Of a stretch of DNA of 64,000 bases, positions 1-10,347 are shown one piece after another; positions within the stretch are counted from its first letter, which is position 1, and the number at the start of each line of letters is the position of its first letter. The position numbers and the translations under genes are program-made. The notes beneath the pieces were generated by a model. It was not told where the DNA came from and did not search any database. It saw only the letters and a list, made by a program, of their open reading frames with translations. Source of the DNA: Tumebacillus sp. BK434 (GTDB lineage Bacteria; Bacillota; Bacilli; Tumebacillales; Tumebacillaceae); NCBI RefSeq assembly GCF_004340785.1, contig NZ_SLXS01000001.1, positions 62,001 to 126,000 on the forward strand, read 5' to 3'.

Positions 1-419
1 ACCCGGAAGTCGATCCGGTCGGCTCTTGCGTCGGTCCGCGCGGCTTGCGCGTGCAGGCGATCGTCAATGAGCTGAAAGGCGAGAAGATCGACATCGTCAA
101 GTGGAGTGAAGATCCGAAGGAACTCGTGGCCAACGCCCTGTCTCCTTCGAAGGTCGTCTCCGTCGAGACCGATGAAGAGAACAAGGTCGCGCGCGTGGTC
201 GTGCCCGACTATCAACTCTCGCTCGCGATCGGCAAGGAAGGCCAAAACGCGCGCCTCGCCGCCAAGCTCACCAACTGGAAGATCGACATCAAGAGCGAAT
301 CGCAGGCGGGCGAAGACGGCGATGTGCTCCCGCAGCATGCAGCTTCTTCCGATCACGAAGAATTTGCGGATGAGAACTACCACGCAGAAGCTGCGGACGC
401 CGAAGAAGTACGCGACTAG
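1..419 (+). CDS. nusA: Transcription termination/antitermination protein NusA (C-terminal part)
   Basis: The frame is open from base 3 and ends at TAG 417-419, so the 5' part lies outside the window. The visible residues are the two KH RNA-binding modules: the GPRG loop of KH1 at the very start and the IGKEG loop of KH2 around 228-243. A short acidic tail follows and there is no further helical repeat domain, as is usual in Firmicutes. NusA binds RNA polymerase and nascent RNA, modulating pausing, termination and antitermination. It is the first visible gene of the nusA-rnpM-ylxQ-infB operon, with rnpM 20 bases downstream. Identification is secure from the KH motifs and context. Confidence 0.95.
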   Translation, partial: PEVDPVGSCVGPRGLRVQAIVNELKGEKIDIVKWSEDPKELVANALSPSKVVSVETDEENKVARVVVPDYQLSLAIGKEGQNARLAAKLTNWKIDIKSESQAGEDGDVLPQHAASSDHEEFADENYHAEAADAEEVRD

Positions 420-439
420 GGAAAAGGAGGGGATCCGCC

Positions 440-727
440 TTGCAGAAAAAGATCCCTCTTCGCAAGTGCGTTGGTTGTCAGGAGATGAAGCAGAAGCGCG
501 AATTGATTCGCATCGTCTACAACCAAGCAGAGAGTACGGTAGCGCTTGACCCGACCGGCAAGAAGGCCGGCCGGGGAGCCTACATCTGCCGCAAGGCAGA
601 ATGCTTAACGCCGGCACGCAAGAAAAAAGCGCTGGAGCGCTCGCTGAAAACGTCAGTATCTGAGGAGATCTACGACACCTTGGCCAGAGAGCTGTCTCTG
701 GTGGATGAGGTGGGCCCTGATGAATGA
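440..727 (+). CDS. rnpM: RNase P modulator RnpM (YlxR family)
   Basis: This 95-residue basic protein has the YlxR hallmarks: an N-terminal RKCVGC block followed by a run of charged residues, and the central GRGAYIC motif. The TTG start is chosen because AAAAGGAGGGG (422-432) sits at correct spacing and the family signature begins directly after it. Members are small cytoplasmic RNA-binding proteins; the B. subtilis homologue is reported to bind the RNase P RNA and inhibit its activity, hence RnpM. It sits between nusA and ylxQ as in most Firmicutes and overlaps ylxQ by eight bases, implying translational coupling. Function is taken from the family, not shown here. Confidence 0.9.
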   Translation: MQKKIPLRKCVGCQEMKQKRELIRIVYNQAESTVALDPTGKKAGRGAYICRKAECLTPARKKKALERSLKTSVSEEIYDTLARELSLVDEVGPDE

Positions 728-1046
728 TGGGAAGATCTACAACCTTTTGGGACTGGCGATGCGGGCAGGAGCTCTGACAGCAGGAAACGACGCGTGTATG
801 TCCAGTGTGCGTTCCGGTAAAGCAGCCCTGGCCGTCGTTGCAGGTGATACGGGTGGGAATGCCAAGAAGAAGTATGCTGACAAGTGCAAGCACTACGGGG
901 TACCCCTGGTGGAGCTTGGCACAAAAGAAAGCCTTGGCCACGCGGTCGGGAAGGCGCAAAACGCCATCCTCGTGCTCACAGACCGCGGCTTCGCACACCG
1001 GATTCTGCAATTGACTGGGGAAAACATCGGGGGTGAAGCACATTGA
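720..1046 (+). CDS. ylxQ: L7Ae-family K-turn RNA-binding protein YlxQ
   Basis: A 108-residue protein of the ribosomal L7Ae/L30e/S12e fold, which recognises kink-turns in RNA. The diagnostic stretch is the N-terminal LLGLAMRAG block with the later VPL and GHAVGKA segments. I place the start at ATG 720, with GAGGTG at 707-712 as ribosome binding site; the in-frame ATG at 705 would precede that site. The start overlaps the end of rnpM, and the stop overlaps the TTG of infB (TTGA), so the three genes are translationally coupled. The RNA target of YlxQ proteins is not established; a ribosome or RNase P role is inferred from context. Confidence 0.88.
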   Translation: MNDGKIYNLLGLAMRAGALTAGNDACMSSVRSGKAALAVVAGDTGGNAKKKYADKCKHYGVPLVELGTKESLGHAVGKAQNAILVLTDRGFAHRILQLTGENIGGEAH

Positions 1047-3493
1047 GCAAACTGCGGATCTATGAATACGCAAAACAGCAAAATATGTCATCCAAAGAGA
1101 TCATTACAATCCTAAACCGCGTGAATGTGCCAGTTACCAACCACATGAGCGTCATGGATCAGGAGATGATCAACAAAGTGGAACAGCATTTCAAAGATGT
1201 GAAAGCGAAAGCAGTACCACAAAAAGGGGATACGTCCTCAAAACAAAATGGAGAACGGAGAAATCAGGGATATATGGCAAATGAGAATTCGAAAGGGACC
1301 CCGTCGCAACAGTCTCCTCAGGCGAAATCTGAGAACGATAAAGACTACGATAACATCGTAGATGACCGCGTGGCTTCCCAGCCGCGCAATGAGCGCATTC
1401 CGAAGAAACCGATTCCGAACAAGCCGGCCGGCGCGAAGCCGAGCACCGGCGGCCAAAGCGCCGGCAACCGCCCGAGCAACACCGGCGGCAACCGTCCGGG
1501 TGGTCAGGGCGGTAACCGTCCGGGCGGTCAGGGCGGTAATCGTCCGGGCGGCCAAGGCGGCAATCGTCCGGGTGGCCAAGGCGGCAACCGCGGCCCGAGC
1601 AACAACAACCGCGGCGGAAACAACAACAATCGCGGCGGCAATCAAAACAACCGTGGCGGGAACAACAACAACCGCGGCGGCGGACGCGGCGGCAACCAGC
1701 AGGGCGGACATCGCCCGGCAGCGCCGAAACAGCCGGAATTGCCGACGAAAATCGAACTGATGGATCCGCTGACCGTCAAGGACTTCGCCAAGCTGGTCAA
1801 GCGCGAGCCGTCTGAGATCATCAAAAAGCTGCTCTTCCTCGGCATCATGGCGACGATCAACAACGAGATCGAAGTCGATGCGATGACGCTGGTCGCCGAA
1901 GACTACGGCATCGAAGTCGAAGTGAAAGAGCCGGTCGATGAAGAAGCGGTCGACATGCTCGTCGAAGAAGAGAACCCGGAAGAGCTCAGCGAACGCTCCC
2001 CGATCGTCACGATCATGGGGCACGTCGACCACGGGAAAACCACGCTGCTCGATGCGATTCGTTCCACGAACGTCACCGCATCGGAGGCAGGCGGCATCAC
2101 CCAGCACATCGGTGCGTACCAAGTGGAGATCAAAGGCAAGAAGATCACCTTCCTCGACACCCCGGGCCACGCTGCGTTCACCACGATGCGTGCGCGCGGT
2201 GCGCAAGTCACCGACATCACCATTCTCGTCGTGGCAGCCGATGACGGCGTCATGCCGCAGACGGTCGAAGCGATCAACCACGCGAAAGCTGCGAACGTGC
2301 CGATCATCGTTGCCGTCAACAAGATGGACAAAGAGAACGCCAATCCGGACCGCGTGAAGCAAGAGCTGACCGAATACGGTCTGGTCGCGGAAGAGTGGGG
2401 CGGCGACACGATCTTCGTGCCGGTGTCCGCACTGAAGCGTGACGGTCTGGAAGACATCTTGGAAATGGTCCTGCTGGTCGCAGAAGTGCAAGAGCTGAAG
2501 GCCAATCCGGATGGCCGCCCGCGCGGTACTGTCATCGAGGCGGAGCTGGACAAAGGCCGCGGTCCGGTTGCGACCGTGCTCGTGCAAAACGGCACCCTGC
2601 GCGTCGGCGATGTCGTCGTAGCGGGCACCACCTATGGGAAAGTGCGCGCGATGGTCAACGATCGCGGCCGCCGCATCAAAGAAGCAGGCCCGGCGATGCC
2701 GGTGGAAATCCTCGGTCTCTCCGACGTGCCGAGCGCAGGCGACCCGTTTGTCGTCTACGATGATGAGCGCAAGGCGAGCAAGCTCGTCGACAAGCGCGTC
2801 TCTAAGGCCCGCCAGGAAGCGATCGGCGCGAGCTCCCGCGTCACGCTGGACGATCTGTTTAAGCAGATCAAAGAAGGCGAGATCAAGGAACTCAACGTCA
2901 TCTTGAAAGCGGACGTGCAAGGCTCTGTGGAAGCGCTGCGCGGCTCGCTGGAAAAGATCGACGTCGAAGGCGTACGAGTTCGCGTCGTGCACCAAGGCGT
3001 CGGCGCGATCAACGAGTCTGACATCATCCTTGCGACCGCATCCAACGCGATCGTCATCGGCTTCAACGTCCGCCCGCAGCCGCAGGCGGAGAAGATGGGC
3101 GAATCCGAAAAGGTTGATGTTCGCCTCTATCGCGTCATCTACAACGCGATCGAAGAGGTCGAAGCAGCTCTCAAAGGGATGCTCGATCCGGAATTCAAAG
3201 AAGTTGTGCTCGGCCGTGCCGAAGTGCGCCAGACCTTCAAAGTATCTAAGGTCGGCACCATCGCCGGCTGCTATGTCACCGACGGCAAGCTCGTTCGCAA
3301 CGCCGAACTGCGCGTCATCCGTGACGGCATCGTCATCTTCGAAGGCGCGTTCGATTCGCTCAAGCGATTCAAAGACGATGCCAAAGAAGTGGCGACCGGC
3401 TTTGAATGCGGCGTGACCATCGAGAAGTTCAATGACCTCAAAGAAGGCGACATCATTGAAGCCTTCCAGATGGAGCAAATTAAGATCGTATAA
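1043..3493 (+). CDS. infB: Translation initiation factor IF-2
   Basis: An 816-residue translational GTPase that brings initiator fMet-tRNA to the 30S subunit and promotes 50S joining. Domains in order: an IF2_N module (about 2-54), a Gly/Asn/Arg-rich low-complexity linker (about 140-228) with near-perfect octapeptide repeats, a second IF2_N module (about 238-290), the G domain, then beta-barrel, linker and C-terminal fMet-tRNA-binding domains. G motifs are visible: GHVDHGKT at 326-333, DTPGH at 372-376 and NKMD at 426-429. The TTG start overlaps the ylxQ stop and is preceded by GGGGGTGA. The following gene in B. subtilis, ylxP, is missing here. Confidence 0.97.
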   Translation: MSKLRIYEYAKQQNMSSKEIITILNRVNVPVTNHMSVMDQEMINKVEQHFKDVKAKAVPQKGDTSSKQNGERRNQGYMANENSKGTPSQQSPQAKSENDKDYDNIVDDRVASQPRNERIPKKPIPNKPAGAKPSTGGQSAGNRPSNTGGNRPGGQGGNRPGGQGGNRPGGQGGNRPGGQGGNRGPSNNNRGGNNNNRGGNQNNRGGNNNNRGGGRGGNQQGGHRPAAPKQPELPTKIELMDPLTVKDFAKLVKREPSEIIKKLLFLGIMATINNEIEVDAMTLVAEDYGIEVEVKEPVDEEAVDMLVEEENPEELSERSPIVTIMGHVDHGKTTLLDAIRSTNVTASEAGGITQHIGAYQVEIKGKKITFLDTPGHAAFTTMRARGAQVTDITILVVAADDGVMPQTVEAINHAKAANVPIIVAVNKMDKENANPDRVKQELTEYGLVAEEWGGDTIFVPVSALKRDGLEDILEMVLLVAEVQELKANPDGRPRGTVIEAELDKGRGPVATVLVQNGTLRVGDVVVAGTTYGKVRAMVNDRGRRIKEAGPAMPVEILGLSDVPSAGDPFVVYDDERKASKLVDKRVSKARQEAIGASSRVTLDDLFKQIKEGEIKELNVILKADVQGSVEALRGSLEKIDVEGVRVRVVHQGVGAINESDIILATASNAIVIGFNVRPQPQAEKMGESEKVDVRLYRVIYNAIEEVEAALKGMLDPEFKEVVLGRAEVRQTFKVSKVGTIAGCYVTDGKLVRNAELRVIRDGIVIFEGAFDSLKRFKDDAKEVATGFECGVTIEKFNDLKEGDIIEAFQMEQIKIV
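1490..1585 (+). repeat. 24-bp tandem repeat inside infB
   Basis: Four in-frame copies of a 24-base unit encode the octapeptide NRPGGQGG (residues 150-181 of IF-2). The copies differ only at a few synonymous third positions. They lie in the flexible linker between the two IF2_N modules and are followed by Gly/Asn/Arg-rich sequence to about base 1710. Such a unit can expand or contract by slippage without breaking the frame. Confidence 0.85.
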
Positions 3494-3497
3494 TGAC

Positions 3498-3560
3498 GAC
3501 AGGAGTTGGGTTTCGCAGATGCCGCAGCACGCTTCGGCATCTGCGGGGCGCAACTCCGTC
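3498..3560 (+). other. Long hairpin between infB and rbfA
   Basis: Perfect 11-base arms CGCAGATGCCG (3514-3524) and CGGCATCTGCG (3535-3545) enclose a 10-base loop. The stem extends outward through an asymmetric internal loop by GGAGTTG (3502-3508) pairing with CAACTCC (3551-3557), plus three more pairs beyond one bulged A. It starts five bases after the infB stop codon. No U-run follows, so it is not a typical intrinsic terminator. A processing or stability element, or an attenuator between infB and rbfA, is possible. It occupies the place where ylxP usually lies. Confidence 0.7.
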
Positions 3561-3607
3561 ATGTATACAAAGGCTGTTCACACTCTAACAAGATGAGGTG
3601 ACCATTC

Positions 3608-3994
3608 ATGGCAAAACTCAGAGTCAGCCGTGTGGGAGAACAGATCAAGAAAGAAATCGTCGACATCGTGCGCACCGAGGTCAAAGACCCGCGCGTCGGA
3701 TTCGTGACGATCACCGAAGTAGAAGCATCGGGCGACCTGCAGCATGCGACCGTATACGTGTCGGTTCTCGGCGATGAAGAGCAGCGCAAAGGCACGATGG
3801 AAGCTTTGCAAAAGGCGGCGGGATTCATCCGCGCCGAGGTCGGACGCCGTGTTCGCCTGCGCCGCACGCCGGAATTGCACTTCAAATTGGACACTTCGCT
3901 TGATTACTCCACTCGCATCGGCAAAGTCCTGCGGGATATCAAAGAAGGTGAAAAGCAGGATGAGTCTCAACCTGAAACTGAATCCAGAATATAA
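3608..3994 (+). CDS. rbfA: 30S ribosome-binding factor RbfA
   Basis: This 128-residue protein matches RbfA over its full length: the N-terminal RVGEQIKKE helix, the DPRVGFVTITEVE strand and the VGRRVRLRRTPEL segment of the KH-like fold. RbfA binds helix 1 of immature 16S rRNA and is needed for late maturation of the 30S subunit, especially in the cold. GAGGTGA (3595-3601) precedes the ATG. Its last 35 bases overlap the start of nrnA, so the two are probably translationally coupled. Its position in the infB-truB operon is conserved across Firmicutes. Confidence 0.95.
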   Translation: MAKLRVSRVGEQIKKEIVDIVRTEVKDPRVGFVTITEVEASGDLQHATVYVSVLGDEEQRKGTMEALQKAAGFIRAEVGRRVRLRRTPELHFKLDTSLDYSTRIGKVLRDIKEGEKQDESQPETESRI

Positions 3995-4976
3995 GACGGC
4001 TGCCGACTTTTTTCAGAGTCATGACAACCTGCTGCTCCTCGTCCATGAGAGACCGGACGGGGACGCTCTTGGTTCTGTACTCGGCGCTGCACATCTTCTG
4101 CACCAGCTCGGGAAAACGGTGACCTTGGTCAACGATGATCCGATTCCTGACAAGTTCAAGTTCCTGCCGCTGGCCGACCGCTTCCAACTGCCGGAGGAGG
4201 TCGAAGGGACATTTCACAATGTGATCTCCTTTGACTGCGGGGACCGCAAGCGCCTCGGACGTTCCGGTCAGTTAGTCGCCGAGGGTGCCAACCTGCTGAA
4301 TGTGGACCACCATGTGACCAACGACCGCTTCGGCACGGAGAATCTCGTCGACCTCGACGCAGCAGCAACCTGCCAGATCGTCTTCAAGATCGCGCAGCAG
4401 CTCGGCATGGAGCTCGATCTGGATACGGCGACCTGCCTCTACACAGGTTTGGTCACCGACACGGGCGGTTTCCGCTATTCGAATACTACAGAAGAAGTGC
4501 TGCTGATCGCAGCGAACCTGCTGACTGCAGGCGTCTCGCCGTACAACATCGTCGACCGCGTGATGGAGACGATGACCTGGCCGCAGGTGCTGCTGATCCG
4601 CGCCGCCCTCGACACGCTGGGCCGCGATGACAGCGGGCGCATCGCCTGGGTGACGATCACTCGCGACATGCTGGAAACGGCTGGCGGCTGTGAGGAAGAC
4701 GTGGAAGGGCTGGTCAACTACCCGCGCAACGTCGAAGGCGTAGAAGTCGGCATCTCCTTTCGCGAAGGGCTCCCCGGCAAAGTCAAAGTCAGCTTCCGTT
4801 CGAAGTATGTCGTCGATGTCGGGGCCATCGCGCTGGAATTTGGCGGCGGCGGTCATGCCCGCGCTGCCGGCTGCACGGTCGACGGCGATGTGGAGACGGT
4901 GAAAAGCCAGGTGCTGGACCGCGTGAAAGAAGCGGTCGCCGCAAGCTTTGCAAATACGGAGGCAGGAGCCAAATGA
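3960..4976 (+). CDS. nrnA: Bifunctional oligoribonuclease/pAp phosphatase NrnA (DHH family)
   Basis: A 338-residue DHH/DHHA1 phosphoesterase. Visible motifs: RPDGDALGS with metal ligands D33 and D35, the DHH triad at 116-118, and the C-terminal GGGGHARAAG glycine-rich loop of DHHA1 near 295-304. Family members degrade short oligoribonucleotides from the 5' end and dephosphorylate 3'-phosphoadenosine 5'-phosphate, completing RNA turnover. ATG 3960 is chosen because AAGAAGGTG lies just upstream inside rbfA and the DHH fold begins about 20 residues later; the reading frame extends further upstream only as a shadow of rbfA. The gene sits between rbfA and truB and overlaps both (ATGA junction with truB). 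Confidence 0.9.
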   Translation: MSLNLKLNPEYKTAADFFQSHDNLLLLVHERPDGDALGSVLGAAHLLHQLGKTVTLVNDDPIPDKFKFLPLADRFQLPEEVEGTFHNVISFDCGDRKRLGRSGQLVAEGANLLNVDHHVTNDRFGTENLVDLDAAATCQIVFKIAQQLGMELDLDTATCLYTGLVTDTGGFRYSNTTEEVLLIAANLLTAGVSPYNIVDRVMETMTWPQVLLIRAALDTLGRDDSGRIAWVTITRDMLETAGGCEEDVEGLVNYPRNVEGVEVGISFREGLPGKVKVSFRSKYVVDVGAIALEFGGGGHARAAGCTVDGDVETVKSQVLDRVKEAVAASFANTEAGAK

Positions 4977-5887
4977 ACGGAATTCTCGTCATCAACAAGC
5001 CGGCGGGAATGACTTCCCATCAGGTAGTCGGCAAAGCACGGCGGATCTTGGGCATCAAAAAGATCGGCCACACCGGCACGCTCGACCCGGACGTGCAAGG
5101 CGTCCTGCCGATCTGCATCGGCATGGCGACTCGCGTTGCCGAGTATCTGCTCGACCAGTCCAAAGCATATCGTGGTGAGGTGACGTTCGGTTTCTCAACC
5201 ACGACGCAAGATGCTTCCGGCGAACCGGTTGCGACGGTCGATGATGTCCGTCTGACCGAAGCGGACGTTCGCGAGGCGCTTACATCGTTTCTCGGTCCGA
5301 TCCTTCAGCGGCCGCCCGCGTTTTCGGCGATCAAGATCGACGGCAAGCGGGCGTACGACTTGGCTCGCAAAGGGGAAGAGGTGGAGATCCCGCCGCGCGA
5401 AGTGACGATCTACAAGCTGGAGATCGAAGAGCTGCAGCTAGACCTGCCAAGGCCCAAGGTGCGTTTTTATGTGGAATGTTCCAAAGGCACGTACGTGCGG
5501 ACGCTCTGCCACGATCTGGGGCAGAAGCTGGGCGTGCCGGCGCATATGTCGGATCTTTTGCGCACCAAATCGGGGCCGTTCGACCTGTCGCAAGCGCTGT
5601 CGTTCGAAGCTTTGGAAGAGCATGTGAAAAATGGAACGATTGAGGGAGTGCTGCTGCCGATGCAGGCGGCGCTTCCGCATCTGCCGCAAAACATGATTCC
5701 GGAAGTGTTGGAGCGGCGTGTCAACAACGGGAGAGAGTTGACTATCAAACGCCCGATTCCGGGAGCTGAGGTCGGGTCGCTCGTGCGGATCGAAAGCCGT
5801 GCCGGGAAGCTTCTGGCGCTGTATCGCGTCGCGGAAATCGCAGACGGAGAGCTGCACACACTGCCGGAAAAGGTGTTTAAAGAGTAG
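4973..5887 (+). CDS. truB: tRNA pseudouridine(55) synthase TruB
   Basis: A 304-residue pseudouridine synthase that isomerises U55 in the T-loop of tRNA. The catalytic aspartate is D38 in the GTLDPDVQG motif. The N-terminal GILVINKPAGMTSH block, the RPPAFSAIKIDGKRAY loop and the YVRTLCHDLG segment are all family features, and a C-terminal PUA-like domain closes the protein. The ATG overlaps the nrnA stop codon (ATGA), showing translational coupling. The gene belongs to the rbfA-nrnA-truB-ribF block, where tRNA modification and ribosome maturation genes are co-transcribed. Confidence 0.96.
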   Translation: MNGILVINKPAGMTSHQVVGKARRILGIKKIGHTGTLDPDVQGVLPICIGMATRVAEYLLDQSKAYRGEVTFGFSTTTQDASGEPVATVDDVRLTEADVREALTSFLGPILQRPPAFSAIKIDGKRAYDLARKGEEVEIPPREVTIYKLEIEELQLDLPRPKVRFYVECSKGTYVRTLCHDLGQKLGVPAHMSDLLRTKSGPFDLSQALSFEALEEHVKNGTIEGVLLPMQAALPHLPQNMIPEVLERRVNNGRELTIKRPIPGAEVGSLVRIESRAGKLLALYRVAEIADGELHTLPEKVFKE

Positions 5888-5898
5888 GGGTGAACCTC

Positions 5899-6855
5899 GT
5901 GGAGATCATTCAAATCACCGATCTTCTGGACGGGAATGGGAGTACGGCATTTCGGCCGACTGTCATGGCATTGGGGAATTTTGACGGGCTGCACATCGGC
6001 CATCAGCAGCTGATTGCGCGGGCGAGGGGCTTGGCGGAGTCGAGCGGCCTGCCGGTCAGCTTGCTGACCTTCTATCCGCATCCGCGCCAAGTGCTGGGCA
6101 AAGGCGGCTACACGCACCTGCTCACGCCGTTTGACGAAAAGATGCGCGTGATGCAGGAGCTCGGGGTGGACATCGTCTATGTCGTCAACTTCTCGCTGGA
6201 GTTTGCGGGGATGTCGGCGGAGGACTTTGTGTTCCGCTTCCTCGGCGCGCTGCACCCGCAGACGGTCGTCGTCGGCTTCGACTATGCGTTTGGCCGCGGC
6301 GGCACCGCCGACACGTCGCAGCTCAAGCAGCTCGCCGAACAGATCGGCATCGACGTCGAAATCGTCGGCGCGGTCAACGCGTACGGCGAGAAAGTGTCTT
6401 CCACGCTGATCCGCGAGAAGCTGTCTTACGGCGATGTGCGTCTGGTGCAGGAATTGCTCGGACGTCCATACGGGATCAACGGGATCGTCGTGCATGGCGA
6501 GAAGCGCGGACGGCTGCTCGGGTTCCCGACGGCGAACATCGAACCGAACGATCCGTACTCGTTGCCGAAGAACGGGGTTTATCTGGTGCGGGTGCTGGTG
6601 CAGAATGCATGGTACGCCGGCGTGCTGAACATCGGCACGAAACCGACGTTCCACGACAACCATCGCCGTACGCTTGAAGCACACCTCTTGAACTTTGAAG
6701 GGGACTTGTACGGACAGAATGTGCGGCTGCAGCTGCTCGATTTCTTGCGCGATGAGAAAAAGTTTTTCTCGGTCGACGAACTGATTGCCCAGATCCGTTC
6801 CGACGTGCGGGAAGCAGAGACGCGCCTGCATTCGTTTTCCGGCATATCGTACTAG
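5899..6855 (+). CDS. ribF: Bifunctional riboflavin kinase/FAD synthetase RibF
   Basis: A 318-residue enzyme converting riboflavin to FMN and then FAD. The N-terminal half is the nucleotidyltransferase module (GNFDGLHIGHQQL, followed by TFYPHPRQVLG). The C-terminal half is the flavokinase module beginning at GRPYGINGIVVHGEKRGR and containing the GFPTANIEP motif. I prefer GTG 5899 because AGGGGTGA (5886-5893) then has about five bases of spacing; a GTG at 5890 is in frame but overlaps that site. It follows truB by only 11 bases. No FMN riboswitch is seen, which fits a kinase inside a translation operon. Confidence 0.94.
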   Translation: MEIIQITDLLDGNGSTAFRPTVMALGNFDGLHIGHQQLIARARGLAESSGLPVSLLTFYPHPRQVLGKGGYTHLLTPFDEKMRVMQELGVDIVYVVNFSLEFAGMSAEDFVFRFLGALHPQTVVVGFDYAFGRGGTADTSQLKQLAEQIGIDVEIVGAVNAYGEKVSSTLIREKLSYGDVRLVQELLGRPYGINGIVVHGEKRGRLLGFPTANIEPNDPYSLPKNGVYLVRVLVQNAWYAGVLNIGTKPTFHDNHRRTLEAHLLNFEGDLYGQNVRLQLLDFLRDEKKFFSVDELIAQIRSDVREAETRLHSFSGISY

Positions 6856-6890
6856 TTTCGGTGCATACATTTACAGCACATAGGCTGGTA

Positions 6891-6919
6891 TTGTGGAACA
6901 TGTCCTCGTATGATATACT
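6891..6919 (+). promoter_or_regulatory. Putative sigma-A promoter upstream of the small-gene pair and rpsO
   Basis: TTGTGG (6891-6896) and TATACT (6914-6919) are separated by 17 bases, and TG at 6911-6912 gives an extended -10. It lies in the 142-base gap after ribF and could drive the two small genes and rpsO independently of the upstream operon. Confidence 0.6.
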
Positions 6920-6997
6920 ACTTTAGTGGTTCTTACTAACATTCCAGTGATCCCAGCTCCGGCTCTACTCTGTTCGTGAGCGAGGGGATGGAAGAGC

Positions 6998-7225
6998 GTG
7001 AGATACCCGCATGTCGATGAACGTGACGAACGTCTGATGGAATTGTGTCGCGAAGTCGCTCGCATCTGCATCAGCGATGAGTTTAAACGACTCAACCGCG
7101 ACCTTGTGAAGTTTTACCGCAAGAGCGGCATGCAAGACGCATTTCTGCTCGCATTTCAAGATTCGCTCTTCTCCATGTACACGGAGATGGACGATGACCG
7201 CCAGCTCTCGTTTGAGTATAACTGA
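6998..7225 (+). CDS. Small protein of unknown function, first gene of a pair
   Basis: A 75-residue protein I do not recognise. It is soluble, mixed-charge and probably helical, with a basic centre (KRLNRDLVKFYRK) and an acidic C-terminus (EMDDD). The GTG start has GAGGGG (6982-6987) at suitable spacing. It is followed after only two bases by the next small gene, and both lie between ribF and rpsO, where B. subtilis has no genes. Compact size, tight linkage and a downstream RelE-like partner resemble an antitoxin-toxin pair, but no DNA-binding motif is visible, so this is only a hypothesis. Confidence 0.65.
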   Translation: MRYPHVDERDERLMELCREVARICISDEFKRLNRDLVKFYRKSGMQDAFLLAFQDSLFSMYTEMDDDRQLSFEYN

Positions 7226-7227
7226 GT

Positions 7228-7449
7228 ATGCGAGTCATCGTCACAGATCACGCCAGACAACGGTTGTTTGAAGAACGGCAACGAGGCATCCGCATCGAGG
7301 ATATCTCGAAAGCAGCGCGGCTGATCCCGGGACTGGTCCCGGTGGCCACACGTTTTCGGGGGTTTGTTTCTTTAGGCGGGCGGGCGTTTGATATCGTGGC
7401 GAAAGATATTGCGCAGGGAAGACTTGTCATCACGGTAATCGGCAAATGA
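7228..7449 (+). CDS. DUF4258-like small protein, second gene of a pair
   Basis: A 73-residue protein with the layout of DUF4258 and related RelE/BrnT-like folds: an N-terminal THAR-type segment (DHARQRLFEE), a middle helix (EDISKAARLIPG) and closing beta strands ending LVITVIGK. Such domains occur both in toxins and in uncharacterised proteins. The ATG is two bases after the preceding stop with no clear ribosome binding site, so translation is probably coupled. The downstream 82 bases contain only the rpsO leader. Assignment rests on pattern resemblance; a profile search would be needed to confirm it. Confidence 0.6.
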   Translation: MRVIVTDHARQRLFEERQRGIRIEDISKAARLIPGLVPVATRFRGFVSLGGRAFDIVAKDIAQGRLVITVIGK

Positions 7450-7531
7450 CAGAGCAACCATGAGCGCGGATTGTCCGAGCACACCGACGGCATTCTGGGC
7501 CTTGGGGATAAACTAATGGAGGTGTATTGAG

Positions 7532-7801
7532 ATGGCATTGTCTCAAGACGCAAAAAACCAACTGATCGAATCCTTTAAAGTACACGAGACCGACACCGGT
7601 TCTCCGGAAGTACAAATCGCAATCCTCACCAACAAGATCAACTACCTGAACAACCACCTGCGCACGCACAAGAAGGACCACCACTCCCGTCGCGGCCTGC
7701 TGAAAATGGTTGGTCATCGCCGTAACCTGTTGAACTACCTGCGTAACAAAGACATCAACCGTTACCGCGAAGTAATCGGTAAACTCGGTCTGCGTAAGTA
7801 A
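7532..7801 (+). CDS. rpsO: 30S ribosomal protein S15
   Basis: The 89-residue sequence is typical S15, with the [15 protein letters not shown] loop, the central [15 protein letters not shown] helix and the [10 protein letters not shown] segment that contact helix 22 and the central domain junction of 16S rRNA. TGGAGGTG precedes the ATG at good spacing. It lies upstream of pnp as in most bacteria and is followed by a strong terminator, so pnp is at least partly separately expressed. S15 often represses its own translation by binding the leader; I could not identify a specific leader structure here. Confidence 0.97.
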   Translation: MALSQDAKNQLIESFKVHETDTGSPEVQIAILTNKINYLNNHLRTHKKDHHSRRGLLKMVGHRRNLLNYLRNKDINRYREVIGKLGLRK

Positions 7802-7807
7802 GGAATC

Positions 7808-7840
7808 AAGAAGCGGGAAGAAATTTCCCGCTTCTTCTTT
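7808..7840 (+). terminator. Intrinsic terminator after rpsO
   Basis: Perfect 12-base arms AAGAAGCGGGAA (7808-7819) and TTCCCGCTTCTT (7825-7836) with a five-base loop, followed by CTTT. Confidence 0.88.
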
Positions 7841-7989
7841 GTATGTCTATGATTTTTCTAAGACGAAGAAGGAAATACTGTCCACAGGTGCGAATTACTT
7901 AGAGGTTGTGGGTATAGTTACCACACATCTCTTTTTCATGAATACATAGGATATCAGGCAAAACGCCAAAAGGAGGCAGTTTTTCTTCT

Positions 7990-10227
<2,238 letters not shown>

Positions 10228-10254
10228 GCCTTTTAGATTGACGAAGCAACTACG

Positions 10255-10286
10255 AGGAACAGAGCATCCGCTCTGTTCCTTTTTTT
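10255..10286 (+). terminator. Intrinsic terminator after pnp
   Basis: Perfect 11-base arms AGGAACAGAGC (10255-10265) and GCTCTGTTCCT (10270-10280), four-base loop, then seven T. Confidence 0.92.
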
Positions 10287-10347
10287 CATGAGGTCTAGTC
10301 CTTTTTGAAGTCGCATAGACTGCCATTGAGGTTAGGAGGACAACCAG

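Noticed and set aside
1238-3562. 774-codon open frame antisense to infB
   Set aside because: It mirrors the sense codons of infB, has no ribosome binding site and reflects third-position GC bias. Similar long antisense frames at 8791-10866, 18835-20613 and 22358-24103 were rejected for the same reason.
5467-6870. 467-codon minus-strand frame across truB and ribF
   Set aside because: It crosses two well-identified genes on the other strand and shows no family motif.
7890-7925. TATAGT before pnp as a sigma-A promoter
   Set aside because: The -35 position is unlike the consensus; only a small inverted repeat is notable.
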